Below are positions 54,429-63,303 of a DNA stretch of 64,000 nt, piece after piece. Below the pieces are notes generated by a model. That model was not told the DNA's origin and ran no database searches. It was given only the letters and a program-made list of their open reading frames with translations. Position numbers and translations under genes: made by a program. Source of the DNA: Gammaproteobacteria bacterium (lineage in GTDB: Bacteria > Pseudomonadota > Gammaproteobacteria > GCA-001735895); contig JASJCI010000005.1 in the NCBI GenBank assembly GCA_030066085.1, positions 62,001 through 126,000 of the forward strand, written 5' to 3'. Positions within the stretch are counted from its first letter, which is position 1. Every line of letters starts with the position of its first letter.

Positions 54429-56297
54429 ATGGTCAATCGCTACGCTCCGTGGAGATATTTTCTCCTCGTCCTGATCGTCGTGGTCGGGGCGGTCTACGCT
54501 CTTCCCAATCTGTACGGCGAAGATCCGGCGGTGCAGATATCGCATCGCGTCAACCTGATCGACGAAGCCGAGCTCAGCCTGGTGCAGAGCCTGATCGACA
54601 GCGAGAACATCGACTACCGCTCGATCGAACTGGAAGGCAACAATATCCTGCTGCGCTTCGACTCGGAAGAAGGCCAGTTGCGCGCGGCCGGCGACATCCG
54701 GGCCCTGATGGAGGCCACGGACAGCCGGTACACGGTTGCGCTGAATCTTGCCCCGGCGACGCCGGAATGGCTGGCGGCAATGAATGCGCTGCCGATGTAC
54801 CTGGGGCTCGACCTGCGCGGCGGCGTGCACTTCCTGATGGAAGTCGACATGGAATCGGCGATCGAGAAGTCGCTGCAGCGCACCGCCAACGAGCTGCGCA
54901 GCTTTCTGCGCGAGGAAAAACAGCGCTATCGCGCGGTCCAGTCGGATAGCGACAGGATCGCGATCCGCTTTACCGACGCGGCCGCGCGGGACGCGGCGAG
55001 GCTGGTGCTGGAGGAAGAGTATCGCGACTATGTCTTCACCGATCGGGAGGACGGCCGCAGCTGGTTCATCGACGTCAGTTACAACGAGACCACGCTCGAC
55101 GAGGAGCGCCGCGCAGCGGTGGAACAGAACATTTCGACCCTGAAGAACCGGGTCAACGAACTCGGGGTGGCGGAACCCGTTATCCAGCGCCAGGGTGACA
55201 GCCGGGTCGTGGTCCAGTTGCCCGGCGTGCAGGATACGGTGCGCGCGAAGGAGATTCTCGGCGCCACGGCAACCCTCGAGTTTCGCCTGGTGCACGGCAG
55301 TTTCACCGACTGGAGCGCCGCGCAGGCGACCGGCAAGGCACCGATCGGCGCGCGCCTTTACACCCAGAGCAACGGCGACCCGGTGCTGCTCAAGCGCAGC
55401 GTGATCGCCACCGGCGACCAGGTAGTGGGCGCCGCGTCGGGGATCGATCAGCAGTCCGGCACGCCGGACGTGACGATAACGATGAACGCCAAGGGCGCGG
55501 ACCGCATGGCCGAGATCACGCGCGACAACATCGGCAAGCCGATGGCCGTGGTCTTCATCGAGGACAAGTTCGAGTTCGAGGAAATCGATGGCGAGCTCAG
55601 GCCGAAGCGGCGCACCGATACCGAGGTCATCAACGTCGCCACCATTCGCGATCAGCTCAGCAAGCGTTTCCACATTACCGGTCTCGACAGCACGCGCGAG
55701 GCGCGCGACCTGGCGCTGCTGCTGCGCGCGGGCGCGCTGCGGGCGCCGATGGTCATCATCGAGGAGCGTACGGTCGGCCCGAGCCTCGGCCAGGAAAACA
55801 TCGACCGCGGCTTCATGTCGGTCATGGTCGGATTTGCGCTGGTGCTGGTTTTCATGGCCGTGTACTACAAGGTGTTCGGCCTGGTGGCAAACCTGGCGCT
55901 GGCGTTGAACCTGGTGCTGATGGTGGCGGTACTGTCGCTGTTCCAGGCGACGCTGACGCTGCCGGGTATTGCCGGTATCGTACTGACCGTTGGCATGGCG
56001 GTCGACGCCAACGTACTGATATTCGAGCGAATACGCGAGGAGATCCGGCTCGGCAACACGCCACAGGCGGCGATTTTTGCCGGCTACGAAAAAGCCTTCG
56101 GCACCATTGCCGATGCCAACATCACGACTTTTATCGCCGCGATCGTACTCTTCGGTTTCGGTACCGGCCCGATCCAGGGCTTTGCCGTCACCCTGATGAT
56201 CGGTATCGCGTCGTCGATGTTCACCGCGATTTTCGGTACCCGCGCCGTGATCAACCTGATCTACGGGCGCAAACAGGTAACCCGGCTGGCGATCTGA
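54429..56297 (+). CDS. secD: Protein translocase subunit SecD
   Basis: 622 residues: N-terminal membrane helix, large periplasmic P1 domain ('YLGLDLRGGVHFLMEVDM' at the family position), and five C-terminal helices with 'GMAVDANVLIFERIREE'. SecDF uses the proton-motive force to complete protein export. It starts 6 bases after yajC. Confidence 0.97.
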   Translation: MVNRYAPWRYFLLVLIVVVGAVYALPNLYGEDPAVQISHRVNLIDEAELSLVQSLIDSENIDYRSIELEGNNILLRFDSEEGQLRAAGDIRALMEATDSRYTVALNLAPATPEWLAAMNALPMYLGLDLRGGVHFLMEVDMESAIEKSLQRTANELRSFLREEKQRYRAVQSDSDRIAIRFTDAAARDAARLVLEEEYRDYVFTDREDGRSWFIDVSYNETTLDEERRAAVEQNISTLKNRVNELGVAEPVIQRQGDSRVVVQLPGVQDTVRAKEILGATATLEFRLVHGSFTDWSAAQATGKAPIGARLYTQSNGDPVLLKRSVIATGDQVVGAASGIDQQSGTPDVTITMNAKGADRMAEITRDNIGKPMAVVFIEDKFEFEEIDGELRPKRRTDTEVINVATIRDQLSKRFHITGLDSTREARDLALLLRAGALRAPMVIIEERTVGPSLGQENIDRGFMSVMVGFALVLVFMAVYYKVFGLVANLALALNLVLMVAVLSLFQATLTLPGIAGIVLTVGMAVDANVLIFERIREEIRLGNTPQAAIFAGYEKAFGTIADANITTFIAAIVLFGFGTGPIQGFAVTLMIGIASSMFTAIFGTRAVINLIYGRKQVTRLAI

Positions 56298-56298
56298 C

Positions 56299-57231
56299 AT
56301 GGCGAAGCAACTGATTACCAATTTCGATTTCATGCGCCTGCGCCGCGCGGCGGTGATCCTGTCGGCGATCCTGCTGACCGTTTCGATCGGCAGCCTGGCG
56401 ACGCTCAAGCTCAATGTCGGCATCGATTTCACCGGTGGCACCATCATCGAGGTCGGCTACGAGCAGGCGGTGGAGCTGCAGCCGATTCGCGAGCTGCTGC
56501 AGGACAACGGTTACGACGACACCATCGTGCAGCACTTCGGCAGCGCCAGCGAGGTACTGATCCGGCTGGTACCGGATCCCGAGAAGGACAAGGCCGAGGT
56601 CAGCTCCGAAATCATCAGGCTGCTGCGTGCCAACAGCGACGGCAGGGTAGAGGATCGGCGCGTGGAGTTCGTCGGGCCGCAGGTGGGCGAGGAATTGACC
56701 GAGGATGGCGGTCTCGCGGTGCTGTACGCGCTGATAGCGATACTCGTGTATGTTGCTTTTCGCTTCGAGTATCGTTTTTCGCTGGGCGCGGTCGCGGCGT
56801 TGATACACGACGTGCTGATTACGCTCGGTATCTTTTCCCTGTTTCGCCTCGATTTCGATCTCAGCGTGCTCGCCGCGCTGCTCGCGGTTATCGGTTATTC
56901 GCTCAACGACACCATCGTCGTGTTCGACCGCGTGCGTGAGAATTTCCGCAAGCTGCGCAAGAAAACGACCATCGAAACCGTCAACTATTCGGTCAACCAG
57001 ACCATTTCGCGGACCTTGATGACATCGTTTACGACCCTGCTGGTGCTGCTGTCGCTGTTCTTCCTCGGTGGCGAGGTTATCCACGCGTTTGCACTGGCGT
57101 TGATCATCGGGGTCGTGGTCGGCACCTACTCGTCAATTTACGTCGCCACCACCACGGCACTGGCGCTCGGCATCAGTCGCAGCGACCTGCTGCTGCCGGA
57201 AAAGGAAGGCGAAGACCCGGCGCGACCCTGA
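56299..57231 (+). CDS. secF: Protein translocase subunit SecF
   Basis: 310 residues, six membrane segments. 'GIDFTGGTIIEV' in the periplasmic start and 'GYSLNDTIVVFDRVREN' in the membrane core are SecF signatures. One base after the secD stop. Confidence 0.97.
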   Translation: MAKQLITNFDFMRLRRAAVILSAILLTVSIGSLATLKLNVGIDFTGGTIIEVGYEQAVELQPIRELLQDNGYDDTIVQHFGSASEVLIRLVPDPEKDKAEVSSEIIRLLRANSDGRVEDRRVEFVGPQVGEELTEDGGLAVLYALIAILVYVAFRFEYRFSLGAVAALIHDVLITLGIFSLFRLDFDLSVLAALLAVIGYSLNDTIVVFDRVRENFRKLRKKTTIETVNYSVNQTISRTLMTSFTTLLVLLSLFFLGGEVIHAFALALIIGVVVGTYSSIYVATTTALALGISRSDLLLPEKEGEDPARP

Positions 57232-57258
57232 CGGGACCCGCTGCAAAAGGAGGAGAAA

Positions 57259-57504
57259 ATGCATATCGATCCGGAACTGGTCGACGAACTGGCGCTGCTG
57301 CGTCGTTTTGCAATGGGTGGTCCCGTGGCGATGGACGTGCATGACAATCCCGATCCGGCGGTTGTCGCCGCGGCCGGCCGCATGCACCAGAAAGGCCTGA
57401 TCACCGAGCCCGAGGGTGGTCAGCTGACCGATAGCGGGCGCGAGGCCATCGAGCACATGGAGCGCCTGTTCAACCTGCTCGATCCGCCACTCGAACCTAT
57501 CTAG
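57259..57504 (+). CDS. Small conserved protein, TIGR02647-like
   Basis: 81 residues with a strong AAGGAGG ribosome site. The pattern '[13 protein letters not shown]', '[18 protein letters not shown]' and 'HMERLFNLL' resembles the gammaproteobacterial family TIGR02647 and looks like a compact winged-helix fold. Function unknown. It follows secF by 27 bases and probably shares its transcript. Confidence 0.7.
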   Translation: MHIDPELVDELALLRRFAMGGPVAMDVHDNPDPAVVAAAGRMHQKGLITEPEGGQLTDSGREAIEHMERLFNLLDPPLEPI

Positions 57505-57534
57505 ACCGCTCCCCGCCGCCGCAAACCATAAACC

Positions 57535-57577
57535 GGGGACGTACCCCGTTTAATTCAATTAAACGGGGTACGTCCCC
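57535..57577. repeat. REP-like perfect palindrome with 21-bp arms
   Basis: Two perfect 21-bp arms separated by a single C. Each arm begins or ends with GGGGACGTACCCC, itself a small hairpin. No T run follows. The form is that of a repetitive extragenic palindrome rather than a simple terminator, although it could also stop transcription from secF. Only one copy is seen in the window. Confidence 0.8.
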
Positions 57578-57627
57578 TGATTTCCTGATTTCTTCCGGTT
57601 TGCCTGGTATCGGGTCATCGGGCTTTC

Positions 57628-57644
57628 TGGCACGGTATCTGCAT
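57628..57644 (+). promoter_or_regulatory. Sigma54 promoter of flgGHIJKL
   Basis: TGGCACGGTATCTGCAT, with a full TGGCAC box and GG/GC exactly 10 bases apart, 37 bases before the flgG ATG. It shares the TGGCAC-N5-CTGCAT form with the flgB promoter at 18468. Confidence 0.82.
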
Positions 57645-57680
57645 AGTTCTCCATCAGCAGTAATCGATGGAGATAACAGC

Positions 57681-58466
57681 ATGAACCAGGCCCTGTGGGT
57701 AGCAAAAACCGGCCTCGACGCGCAGCAGACGCGCCTGTCGGTGATATCGAACAACCTTGCCAACGTCTCGACCACCGGCTTCAAGCAGTCGCGCGCGGTA
57801 TTCGAGGAACTGTTGTACCAGAACGTACGCCAGGTCGGCGCGCAAACCTCGGAAGACACGCGCCTGCCGTCGGGATTGATGCTCGGCACCGGCACCCGCG
57901 TCGTCGCCACCGAGAAGATCCACAGCCAGGGCAACATAGAAACCACCGAAAAGCCGCTGGACGTGGCGATAGACGGCAAGGGTTTTTTCCCGGTGCTGCT
58001 GCCGGACGGCACCCAGGCCTACACCCGTGACGGCAGCTTCATGATTTCCGACCAGGGGCAAATTGTTACCGCCAGCGGCTATACCTTGCAGCCCGGTATC
58101 AGTCTCCCGGCCGACACCCAGTCGGTGACGATCGGCATCGACGGCATCGTCAGTGCCCAATTGCCGGGCCAGGCATCGCCGACCAACGTCGGCAGCATCC
58201 AGCTCGCCAACTTCGTCAACCCGACCGGCCTGCAGCCGATCGGTGAGAACCTCTACGTCGAGTCCGCCGCCAGCGGCACCGCGCAGGAAGGCACGCCCGG
58301 CCAGACCGGTCTTGGCCGCCTGCGCCAGGGTGCGCTGGAGGGCTCCAACGTGAACATCGTCGAGGAAATGGTCAGCATGATCGAGACGCAACGCGCCTAC
58401 GAAATGAATTCCAAGCTGATTTCGACCGCCGACGGCATGCTGCAGTACCTCAACAACAACACCTAG
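57681..58466 (+). CDS. flgG: Flagellar distal rod protein FlgG
   Basis: 261 residues, the typical length. '[20 protein letters not shown]' at the N-terminus and '[20 protein letters not shown]' at the C-terminus are diagnostic. It builds the distal rod. ATG 57681; upstream in-frame sequence crosses the sigma54 promoter. It starts the second flagellar block and is physically separated from flgF. Confidence 0.97.
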   Translation: MNQALWVAKTGLDAQQTRLSVISNNLANVSTTGFKQSRAVFEELLYQNVRQVGAQTSEDTRLPSGLMLGTGTRVVATEKIHSQGNIETTEKPLDVAIDGKGFFPVLLPDGTQAYTRDGSFMISDQGQIVTASGYTLQPGISLPADTQSVTIGIDGIVSAQLPGQASPTNVGSIQLANFVNPTGLQPIGENLYVESAASGTAQEGTPGQTGLGRLRQGALEGSNVNIVEEMVSMIETQRAYEMNSKLISTADGMLQYLNNNT

Positions 58467-58474
58467 GTGGCGCG

Positions 58475-59164
58475 ATGAACGGATTTAATAAGGCATTGAT
58501 CCTGATCGCTTTTTTGCTGCTCGGCAGCGGTTGCTCGGCAACCCGGATCGTGGTGCAGCCGGATCCGCAGTATGCGCCGATCGAGCTCGATCCTGCCGCG
58601 TTCGAGCCATTGCCCAACGGCTCGATCTATCAGCCCGGGCGCACGGTGCAGCTGTTCGAGGACAACAAGGCGTACCGCGTCGGCGACGTCTTGAGCGTGA
58701 CCCTGTCGGAGTCGACCAACGCCTCCAAGTCGGCGGCCACCAACACGGCCAAGGACGACGAGGTCGATGTCTCCGCCAGCGCGGTATTCGGCAGTACCGG
58801 GCCGACGGTCAATGGTAATGCCGTGCTGTCGAGCAACATTTCCGGCGAGCGCGAGTTCTCCGGCAGCGGCGACAGTCAGCAGAGCAACAGCCTGAGCGGC
58901 GAAATCGCGGTGACCGTCACCCACGTGCTGCCGAACGGCAACCTGCTGATTCGCGGGGAAAAGATCCTCGGGCTCAACCAGGGCTCCGAATTTATTCGCC
59001 TGTCCGGGATCGTGCGTCCCGAGGACATCAGCACCGATAACGTCGTGCAGTCACGCAAGATCGCCAATTCGCGAATCTTTTACGGTGGTGGCGGCGTGAT
59101 CGCCGAATCCAACACCAAGGGTTGGCTGACGCGCTTTTTCGACAGCCCGATATTCCCAATGTAG
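58475..59164 (+). CDS. flgH: Flagellar L-ring lipoprotein FlgH
   Basis: 229 residues. Lipoprotein signal with lipobox 'LGSGC' (Cys20), then 'VGDVLSVTLSESTNASKSA' and 'IRLSGIVRPEDISTDNVV', characteristic of FlgH. It forms the outer-membrane ring around the rod. Starts 8 bases after flgG. Confidence 0.96.
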   Translation: MNGFNKALILIAFLLLGSGCSATRIVVQPDPQYAPIELDPAAFEPLPNGSIYQPGRTVQLFEDNKAYRVGDVLSVTLSESTNASKSAATNTAKDDEVDVSASAVFGSTGPTVNGNAVLSSNISGEREFSGSGDSQQSNSLSGEIAVTVTHVLPNGNLLIRGEKILGLNQGSEFIRLSGIVRPEDISTDNVVQSRKIANSRIFYGGGGVIAESNTKGWLTRFFDSPIFPM

Positions 59165-59173
59165 GAGCTCGAA

Positions 59174-60277
59174 GTGAAATTAGGAAAATATTTTATATTA
59201 TTGATTTTAATCGGATTTTGCGGGAACGCATCGGCTGAGCGTATCAAGGACATCACGACGATCAAGGGTGTACGCGCGAACCAGCTGGTAGGTTACGGCC
59301 TGGTCGTCGGTCTCGACGGCACCGGCGACCAGACCTCGCAAACCCCGTTTACGGTGCAAAGCCTGAAGGCGATGCTGACGCGTTACGGCATTACGCTGCC
59401 GGCCGGTGTCAATCCGCAGTTGAAGAACATAGCCGCGGTGTCGGTACATGCGGAACTGCCGCCGTTCGCCAAGATCGGGCAGACCATCGACATCACCGTG
59501 TCCTCGCTGGGCAACGCCAAGAGCCTGCGCGGCGGCAGCCTGCTGATGACGCCGCTGAAAGGCGCGGACGGCGAGATCTACGCGCTGGCCCAGGGTAACC
59601 TGATCGTTGGTGGTCTCGGCGTCGAAGGTGCCGACGGCTCGTCGATCTCGATCAACATACCGAGCGCCGGCCGGATCCCTAACGGTGCCAGCATCGAGCG
59701 CGAAATCGCCAACCCCTTTGCCGCCGGCGATACGATTACGCTGCACCTGATGCGCCCGGATTTCACCACCGCCAAGCGGCTGGCCGACACCGTCAACCAG
59801 GTCCTCGGGCCGAACAATGCCCGCGCCGAGGACAGCGTGACCGTTGCCATCAATGCGCCGCGGGATCCCTCGCAGCGAGTCGGCTTCATGTCGTTTATCG
59901 AGAACCTGGAGTTCCAGCCGGGCGATGCGCCGGCGCGCGTGATCGTCAACGCGCGCTCGGGTACCGTGGTCATCGGCAATCACGTCAAGGTATACGCGGC
60001 GGCGGTATCGCACGGCAACATGACCGTGACCATAACCAACACGGTCAACGTGGATCAGCCCGGACCGTTCAGCAGGGGCGAAACCACCGAAAATGTCGAA
60101 TCGGATATCGACGTCACCGAGGAAAGCAGCCGCATGTTTCGCTTTCCGCAGGGCGTAACCCTCAGCGAGATCGTGCGCGCGGTCAACCAGGTCGGCGCTT
60201 CGCCGGGTGACCTGGTGGCGATTCTCGAATCCCTCAAGCAGGTCGGCGCGCTGAGCGCGGAGCTGATCGTCATCTGA
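59174..60277 (+). CDS. flgI: Flagellar P-ring protein FlgI
   Basis: 367 residues with a signal peptide cleaved near 'GNASA'. '[20 protein letters not shown]' and '[19 protein letters not shown]' are FlgI signatures. It is assembled by FlgA. GTG start 59174 after GGAG. The first ~17 codons are conspicuously AT-rich for this genome, which would keep the start region unstructured. Confidence 0.97.
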   Translation: MKLGKYFILLILIGFCGNASAERIKDITTIKGVRANQLVGYGLVVGLDGTGDQTSQTPFTVQSLKAMLTRYGITLPAGVNPQLKNIAAVSVHAELPPFAKIGQTIDITVSSLGNAKSLRGGSLLMTPLKGADGEIYALAQGNLIVGGLGVEGADGSSISINIPSAGRIPNGASIEREIANPFAAGDTITLHLMRPDFTTAKRLADTVNQVLGPNNARAEDSVTVAINAPRDPSQRVGFMSFIENLEFQPGDAPARVIVNARSGTVVIGNHVKVYAAAVSHGNMTVTITNTVNVDQPGPFSRGETTENVESDIDVTEESSRMFRFPQGVTLSEIVRAVNQVGASPGDLVAILESLKQVGALSAELIVI

Positions 60278-60288
60278 TTACCGTACCC

Positions 60289-61386
60289 ATGGCAATTACG
60301 GACCAGCCAGGCTTCTTTCTCGACTTTCAGCGCTTCGGCGAACTGAAGCTGCAGGCGCGTACCGATCGCGGTCATGCCGCGGTCGCCGTGGCGCAGCAGT
60401 TCGAGGGCCTGTTCCTGCAGCAGATGCTGGCGGCGATGCGCGCCGCCGCGACCGTTGACCAGGGCCAGCACAGCAGCACGCTCGATTTTTATCGTGAAAT
60501 GCACGACAAGCAGCTGGCACAAACCATTGCGGGGCAGGGTGGTCTCGGCGTCGCGCGCCTGATCGCGGCGCGGATGCCGGGCTCGACGGACAGCGCTGTA
60601 GCGCAAGCCGCGTCCATGGCAGCCCTGCCGGCGCGTGTCCCGGCCGGCGCGGCACCGCCGCTGCCGGTAGCCGCCGCGGTATCGGCGTCGTCACCCGCAA
60701 CCGCTGGCGGTGTCGCCGTACCCGTTGGCGCCGCTGTTTCGAAGACGCTGGCGACGCCGCCTGCCGGCGTTGCCGCAGCCGCAGATGCCACTGTTTCGAA
60801 GACGCCGCCCGCCGGCGTCGTGTTACACCGCGTGCTGAACGACGACTTTGCCGAGGTTGCGCAAAACGCGGCGCTGAACCAGCGCTGGCAGCAACCGGCC
60901 CGCTTCGTCGCCGACCTGCTGCCCGAGGCGCAAGATGCCGCGGCCCGGCTGGGTGTCAGCCCCGAACTGCTGATTGCGCAGGCCGCACTCGAAACCGGCT
61001 GGGGTAAACACGTCATGCAATTCGACGATGGCCGCAGCAGCTTCAACCTGTTCGGTATCAAGGCCGGGGCCGACTGGCAGGGCGGCAGCCTGCAACGCGC
61101 ATCGCTCGAGTTCAGCGACGGTGCCCTGCACAGCCAGGTGTCGCGTTTCCGCGCCTATGCCTCGCCGGCGCACAGCCTGCGCGATTACGTCGACTTCATC
61201 CAGTCCAGCCCGCGCTACGGCGACGCGCTGCAAACTAGCGACGACAGCGGGTACATTCGCGCGATTCACGCCGCCGGTTATGCCACCGACCCCGACTATG
61301 CCGACAAGGTAATCGCGATTTTACGCGGCGATCTGCTGCGCACGTCACTGGCGCAGACCGCGCCGGGAGATAAGAACAATGCCTGA
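60289..61386 (+). CDS. flgJ: Flagellar rod-cap/peptidoglycan hydrolase FlgJ
   Basis: 365 residues in two domains: N-terminal rod-capping domain ('AVAQQFEGLFLQQMLAAMRA', to ~110), an Ala/Pro/Val-rich linker (about 110-185) with a short internal duplication, and a C-terminal glucosaminidase-type domain ('LIAQAALETGWGKHVM' with the catalytic Glu, 'FNLFGIKA', 'YDF'-type core). This is the dual-domain FlgJ of gammaproteobacteria. It overlaps flgK by 8 bases. Confidence 0.95.
   Translation: MAITDQPGFFLDFQRFGELKLQARTDRGHAAVAVAQQFEGLFLQQMLAAMRAAATVDQGQHSSTLDFYREMHDKQLAQTIAGQGGLGVARLIAARMPGSTDSAVAQAASMAALPARVPAGAAPPLPVAAAVSASSPATAGGVAVPVGAAVSKTLATPPAGVAAAADATVSKTPPAGVVLHRVLNDDFAEVAQNAALNQRWQQPARFVADLLPEAQDAAARLGVSPELLIAQAALETGWGKHVMQFDDGRSSFNLFGIKAGADWQGGSLQRASLEFSDGALHSQVSRFRAYASPAHSLRDYVDFIQSSPRYGDALQTSDDSGYIRAIHAAGYATDPDYADKVIAILRGDLLRTSLAQTAPGDKNNA
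60734..60804 (+). repeat. 14-base direct repeat in the flgJ linker
   Basis: CTGTTTCGAAGACG occurs at 60734-60747 and 60791-60804, 57 bases (19 codons) apart, each followed by a GACGCCGCC-type stretch. It repeats 'VSKT ... PPAGV' in the protein linker and looks like an in-frame duplication. Confidence 0.8.
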
Positions 61387-63301
61387 TCTTTTGAACACCG
61401 CCGTCAGCGGCCTGCTGAGTTACCAGCGTGCGCTGAGCACGACCAGCCACAATATCGCCAATGTGAACACCCCCGGCTACAGCCGGCAGACGGTGGAGTT
61501 CGATACCAATACGCCGTCGTTTTTCGGTGGCAACTACTATGGTAACGGCGTGCGCGTCGATGCCGTGCAGCGCGCCTATGACCAGTTCCTGACGCGTGAA
61601 GTGCGCGATACGACCTCGGCCCAGGCGCGTGCCGGCATGCTCGCCGACCTGGCCGGCTATATCGACGACGTGCTGGCCGATCCGAACGGCGGTATCTCGC
61701 CGATGCTGCAGGATTTTTTCGCCTCGGTACAGGATCTGGCCGACGATCCCGGTTCGAGCTCGGTACGTTACGCGCTGCTGGGTAGCGCGGAAACCCTGGT
61801 CGGGCGTTTCCAGAGCATCGACAGCCGTTTCGAGGAACTGTCGCAAAATACCGGTGATGCGATAGCCAGCACGGTCGAGGAAATCAATTCGCTGGTGTTA
61901 CGCATCCGTGATGTCAACATTGCACTCAACGATATTGCCGCGTCGGCATCGACCTCGCAGCAGTCGGCCGATCTGCTCGACCAGCGCGACGCGCTGCTCG
62001 ACGAGCTCGCGCAAAAGGTCGATATCACCGTGGTCGACGAAGGCGAAAGCAACCTGTCGATTTTCATCGGCAACGGCCAGGCCATGCTGACCGGCGTCGA
62101 GGCCTTCAGCCTGCGCGCGCAGGCCGACGTTGCCGATCCGGCCAACGATGTCATCGCCTACAACGGCCTGGTCACGGTCTACGACATCAGTAGCAACCTG
62201 ACCGGCGGTGAACTCGGCGGCCTGCTCGAATTCCGCGACCAGGTACTGAATCCCGCGCGCAACGCGCTCGGGCGCAGCGCGCTTGGCCTGGCCGAGGCAT
62301 TCAACGCGCAGATGCGCGACGGCATGGACCTGAACAACAATCTCGGCCAGGACTTTTTCAGCTACGCCGGACCGCGGTCGATCCCCTACGCGAGCAATAC
62401 CGGCACGGCGACGGTTTCGACCGTGGTCAGCGACATCGCCGGGCTGACCACGGATGACTACCGGCTGTCGTTCGACGGCGCCAACTGGACCCTGACCTCG
62501 GACAGCGGCAGCAGTACGACCGTGGCCAACGGTGCGCCCGCGACCCTTACTTTCGAAGGCCTCACGCTGACGATCAACGGTGCCGGTGCCGCGGTGGGCG
62601 ACAGTTTCACGATCAAGCCGACGCTCGCGGGTGCGCAGAGCCTGCAGGTTATCACCAGCGATCCGGCTGAAATCGCGGCCGCGCGGCCGATTCGGACCAG
62701 CGCGTCGCTGTCCAACCTGGGTAATGCCGCGATCAGCGGCGGCACGATCGTCGACGTCACCGATCCGAACCTGCTCGACCCGGCAAGCCTGACATTCGAT
62801 TCGCCGCCGACGACGCTGCGCGCGGATGTCGATGTCGTGGCAGGCGGCGTGCCCTACGTCGCCGGCGCGGCCATTCCGTATACCGACGGCATGCTGATCG
62901 ATGGCAATGGCTGGCAGGTCAGTCTCGAAGGGGCGCCGCAGGCGGGCGATCTGTTCAGCATCGAGGCCAACCTCGGCGGTGCGGGCGACAACCGCAATGC
63001 GCTCGAACTGGTTGGCGTACAGCAGCTCGGCCTGTTCGATGGCGGGGTTGCCAGCCTGCAGCAAGATTACGCGACGCTGGTCGGTTTCGTCGGCGCCAAG
63101 GCGCTCGGCGCGAACCTGGAAAGCGATGCCCAGCAGGCCCTGCTGTCGCAGGCCACGGATCGCAAGTTGGCTAAAGTTTCGGTCAACCTGGACGAAGAAG
63201 CGGCTGACCTGGTGCGTTTCCAGCAGGCCTACGAGGCCAATGCGCGGCTCGTGACCACGGCGCAAACCCTGTTCGAAACGCTGCTCGACAGCGTAAGGTA
63301 A
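61379..63301 (+). CDS. flgK: Flagellar hook-filament junction protein FlgK (HAP1)
   Basis: 640 residues. N-terminal 'TAVSGLLSYQRALSTTSHNI' and C-terminal 'DEEAADLVRFQQAYEANARL' are diagnostic; the middle is a large variable, beta-rich surface domain. It joins hook and filament with FlgL and is chaperoned by FlgN. ATG overlaps the flgJ end by 8 bases. Confidence 0.96.
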   Translation: MPDLLNTAVSGLLSYQRALSTTSHNIANVNTPGYSRQTVEFDTNTPSFFGGNYYGNGVRVDAVQRAYDQFLTREVRDTTSAQARAGMLADLAGYIDDVLADPNGGISPMLQDFFASVQDLADDPGSSSVRYALLGSAETLVGRFQSIDSRFEELSQNTGDAIASTVEEINSLVLRIRDVNIALNDIAASASTSQQSADLLDQRDALLDELAQKVDITVVDEGESNLSIFIGNGQAMLTGVEAFSLRAQADVADPANDVIAYNGLVTVYDISSNLTGGELGGLLEFRDQVLNPARNALGRSALGLAEAFNAQMRDGMDLNNNLGQDFFSYAGPRSIPYASNTGTATVSTVVSDIAGLTTDDYRLSFDGANWTLTSDSGSSTTVANGAPATLTFEGLTLTINGAGAAVGDSFTIKPTLAGAQSLQVITSDPAEIAAARPIRTSASLSNLGNAAISGGTIVDVTDPNLLDPASLTFDSPPTTLRADVDVVAGGVPYVAGAAIPYTDGMLIDGNGWQVSLEGAPQAGDLFSIEANLGGAGDNRNALELVGVQQLGLFDGGVASLQQDYATLVGFVGAKALGANLESDAQQALLSQATDRKLAKVSVNLDEEAADLVRFQQAYEANARLVTTAQTLFETLLDSVR

Positions 63302-63303
63302 AC

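Noticed and set aside
54024-56447. 807-codon open frame on the minus strand across yajC-secD
   Set aside because: It is antisense to clearly recognisable yajC, secD and the start of secF; long open antisense frames are common at this GC content and the translation has no family features.
61898-63265. 455-codon minus-strand open frame inside flgK
   Set aside because: Antisense shadow of flgK.
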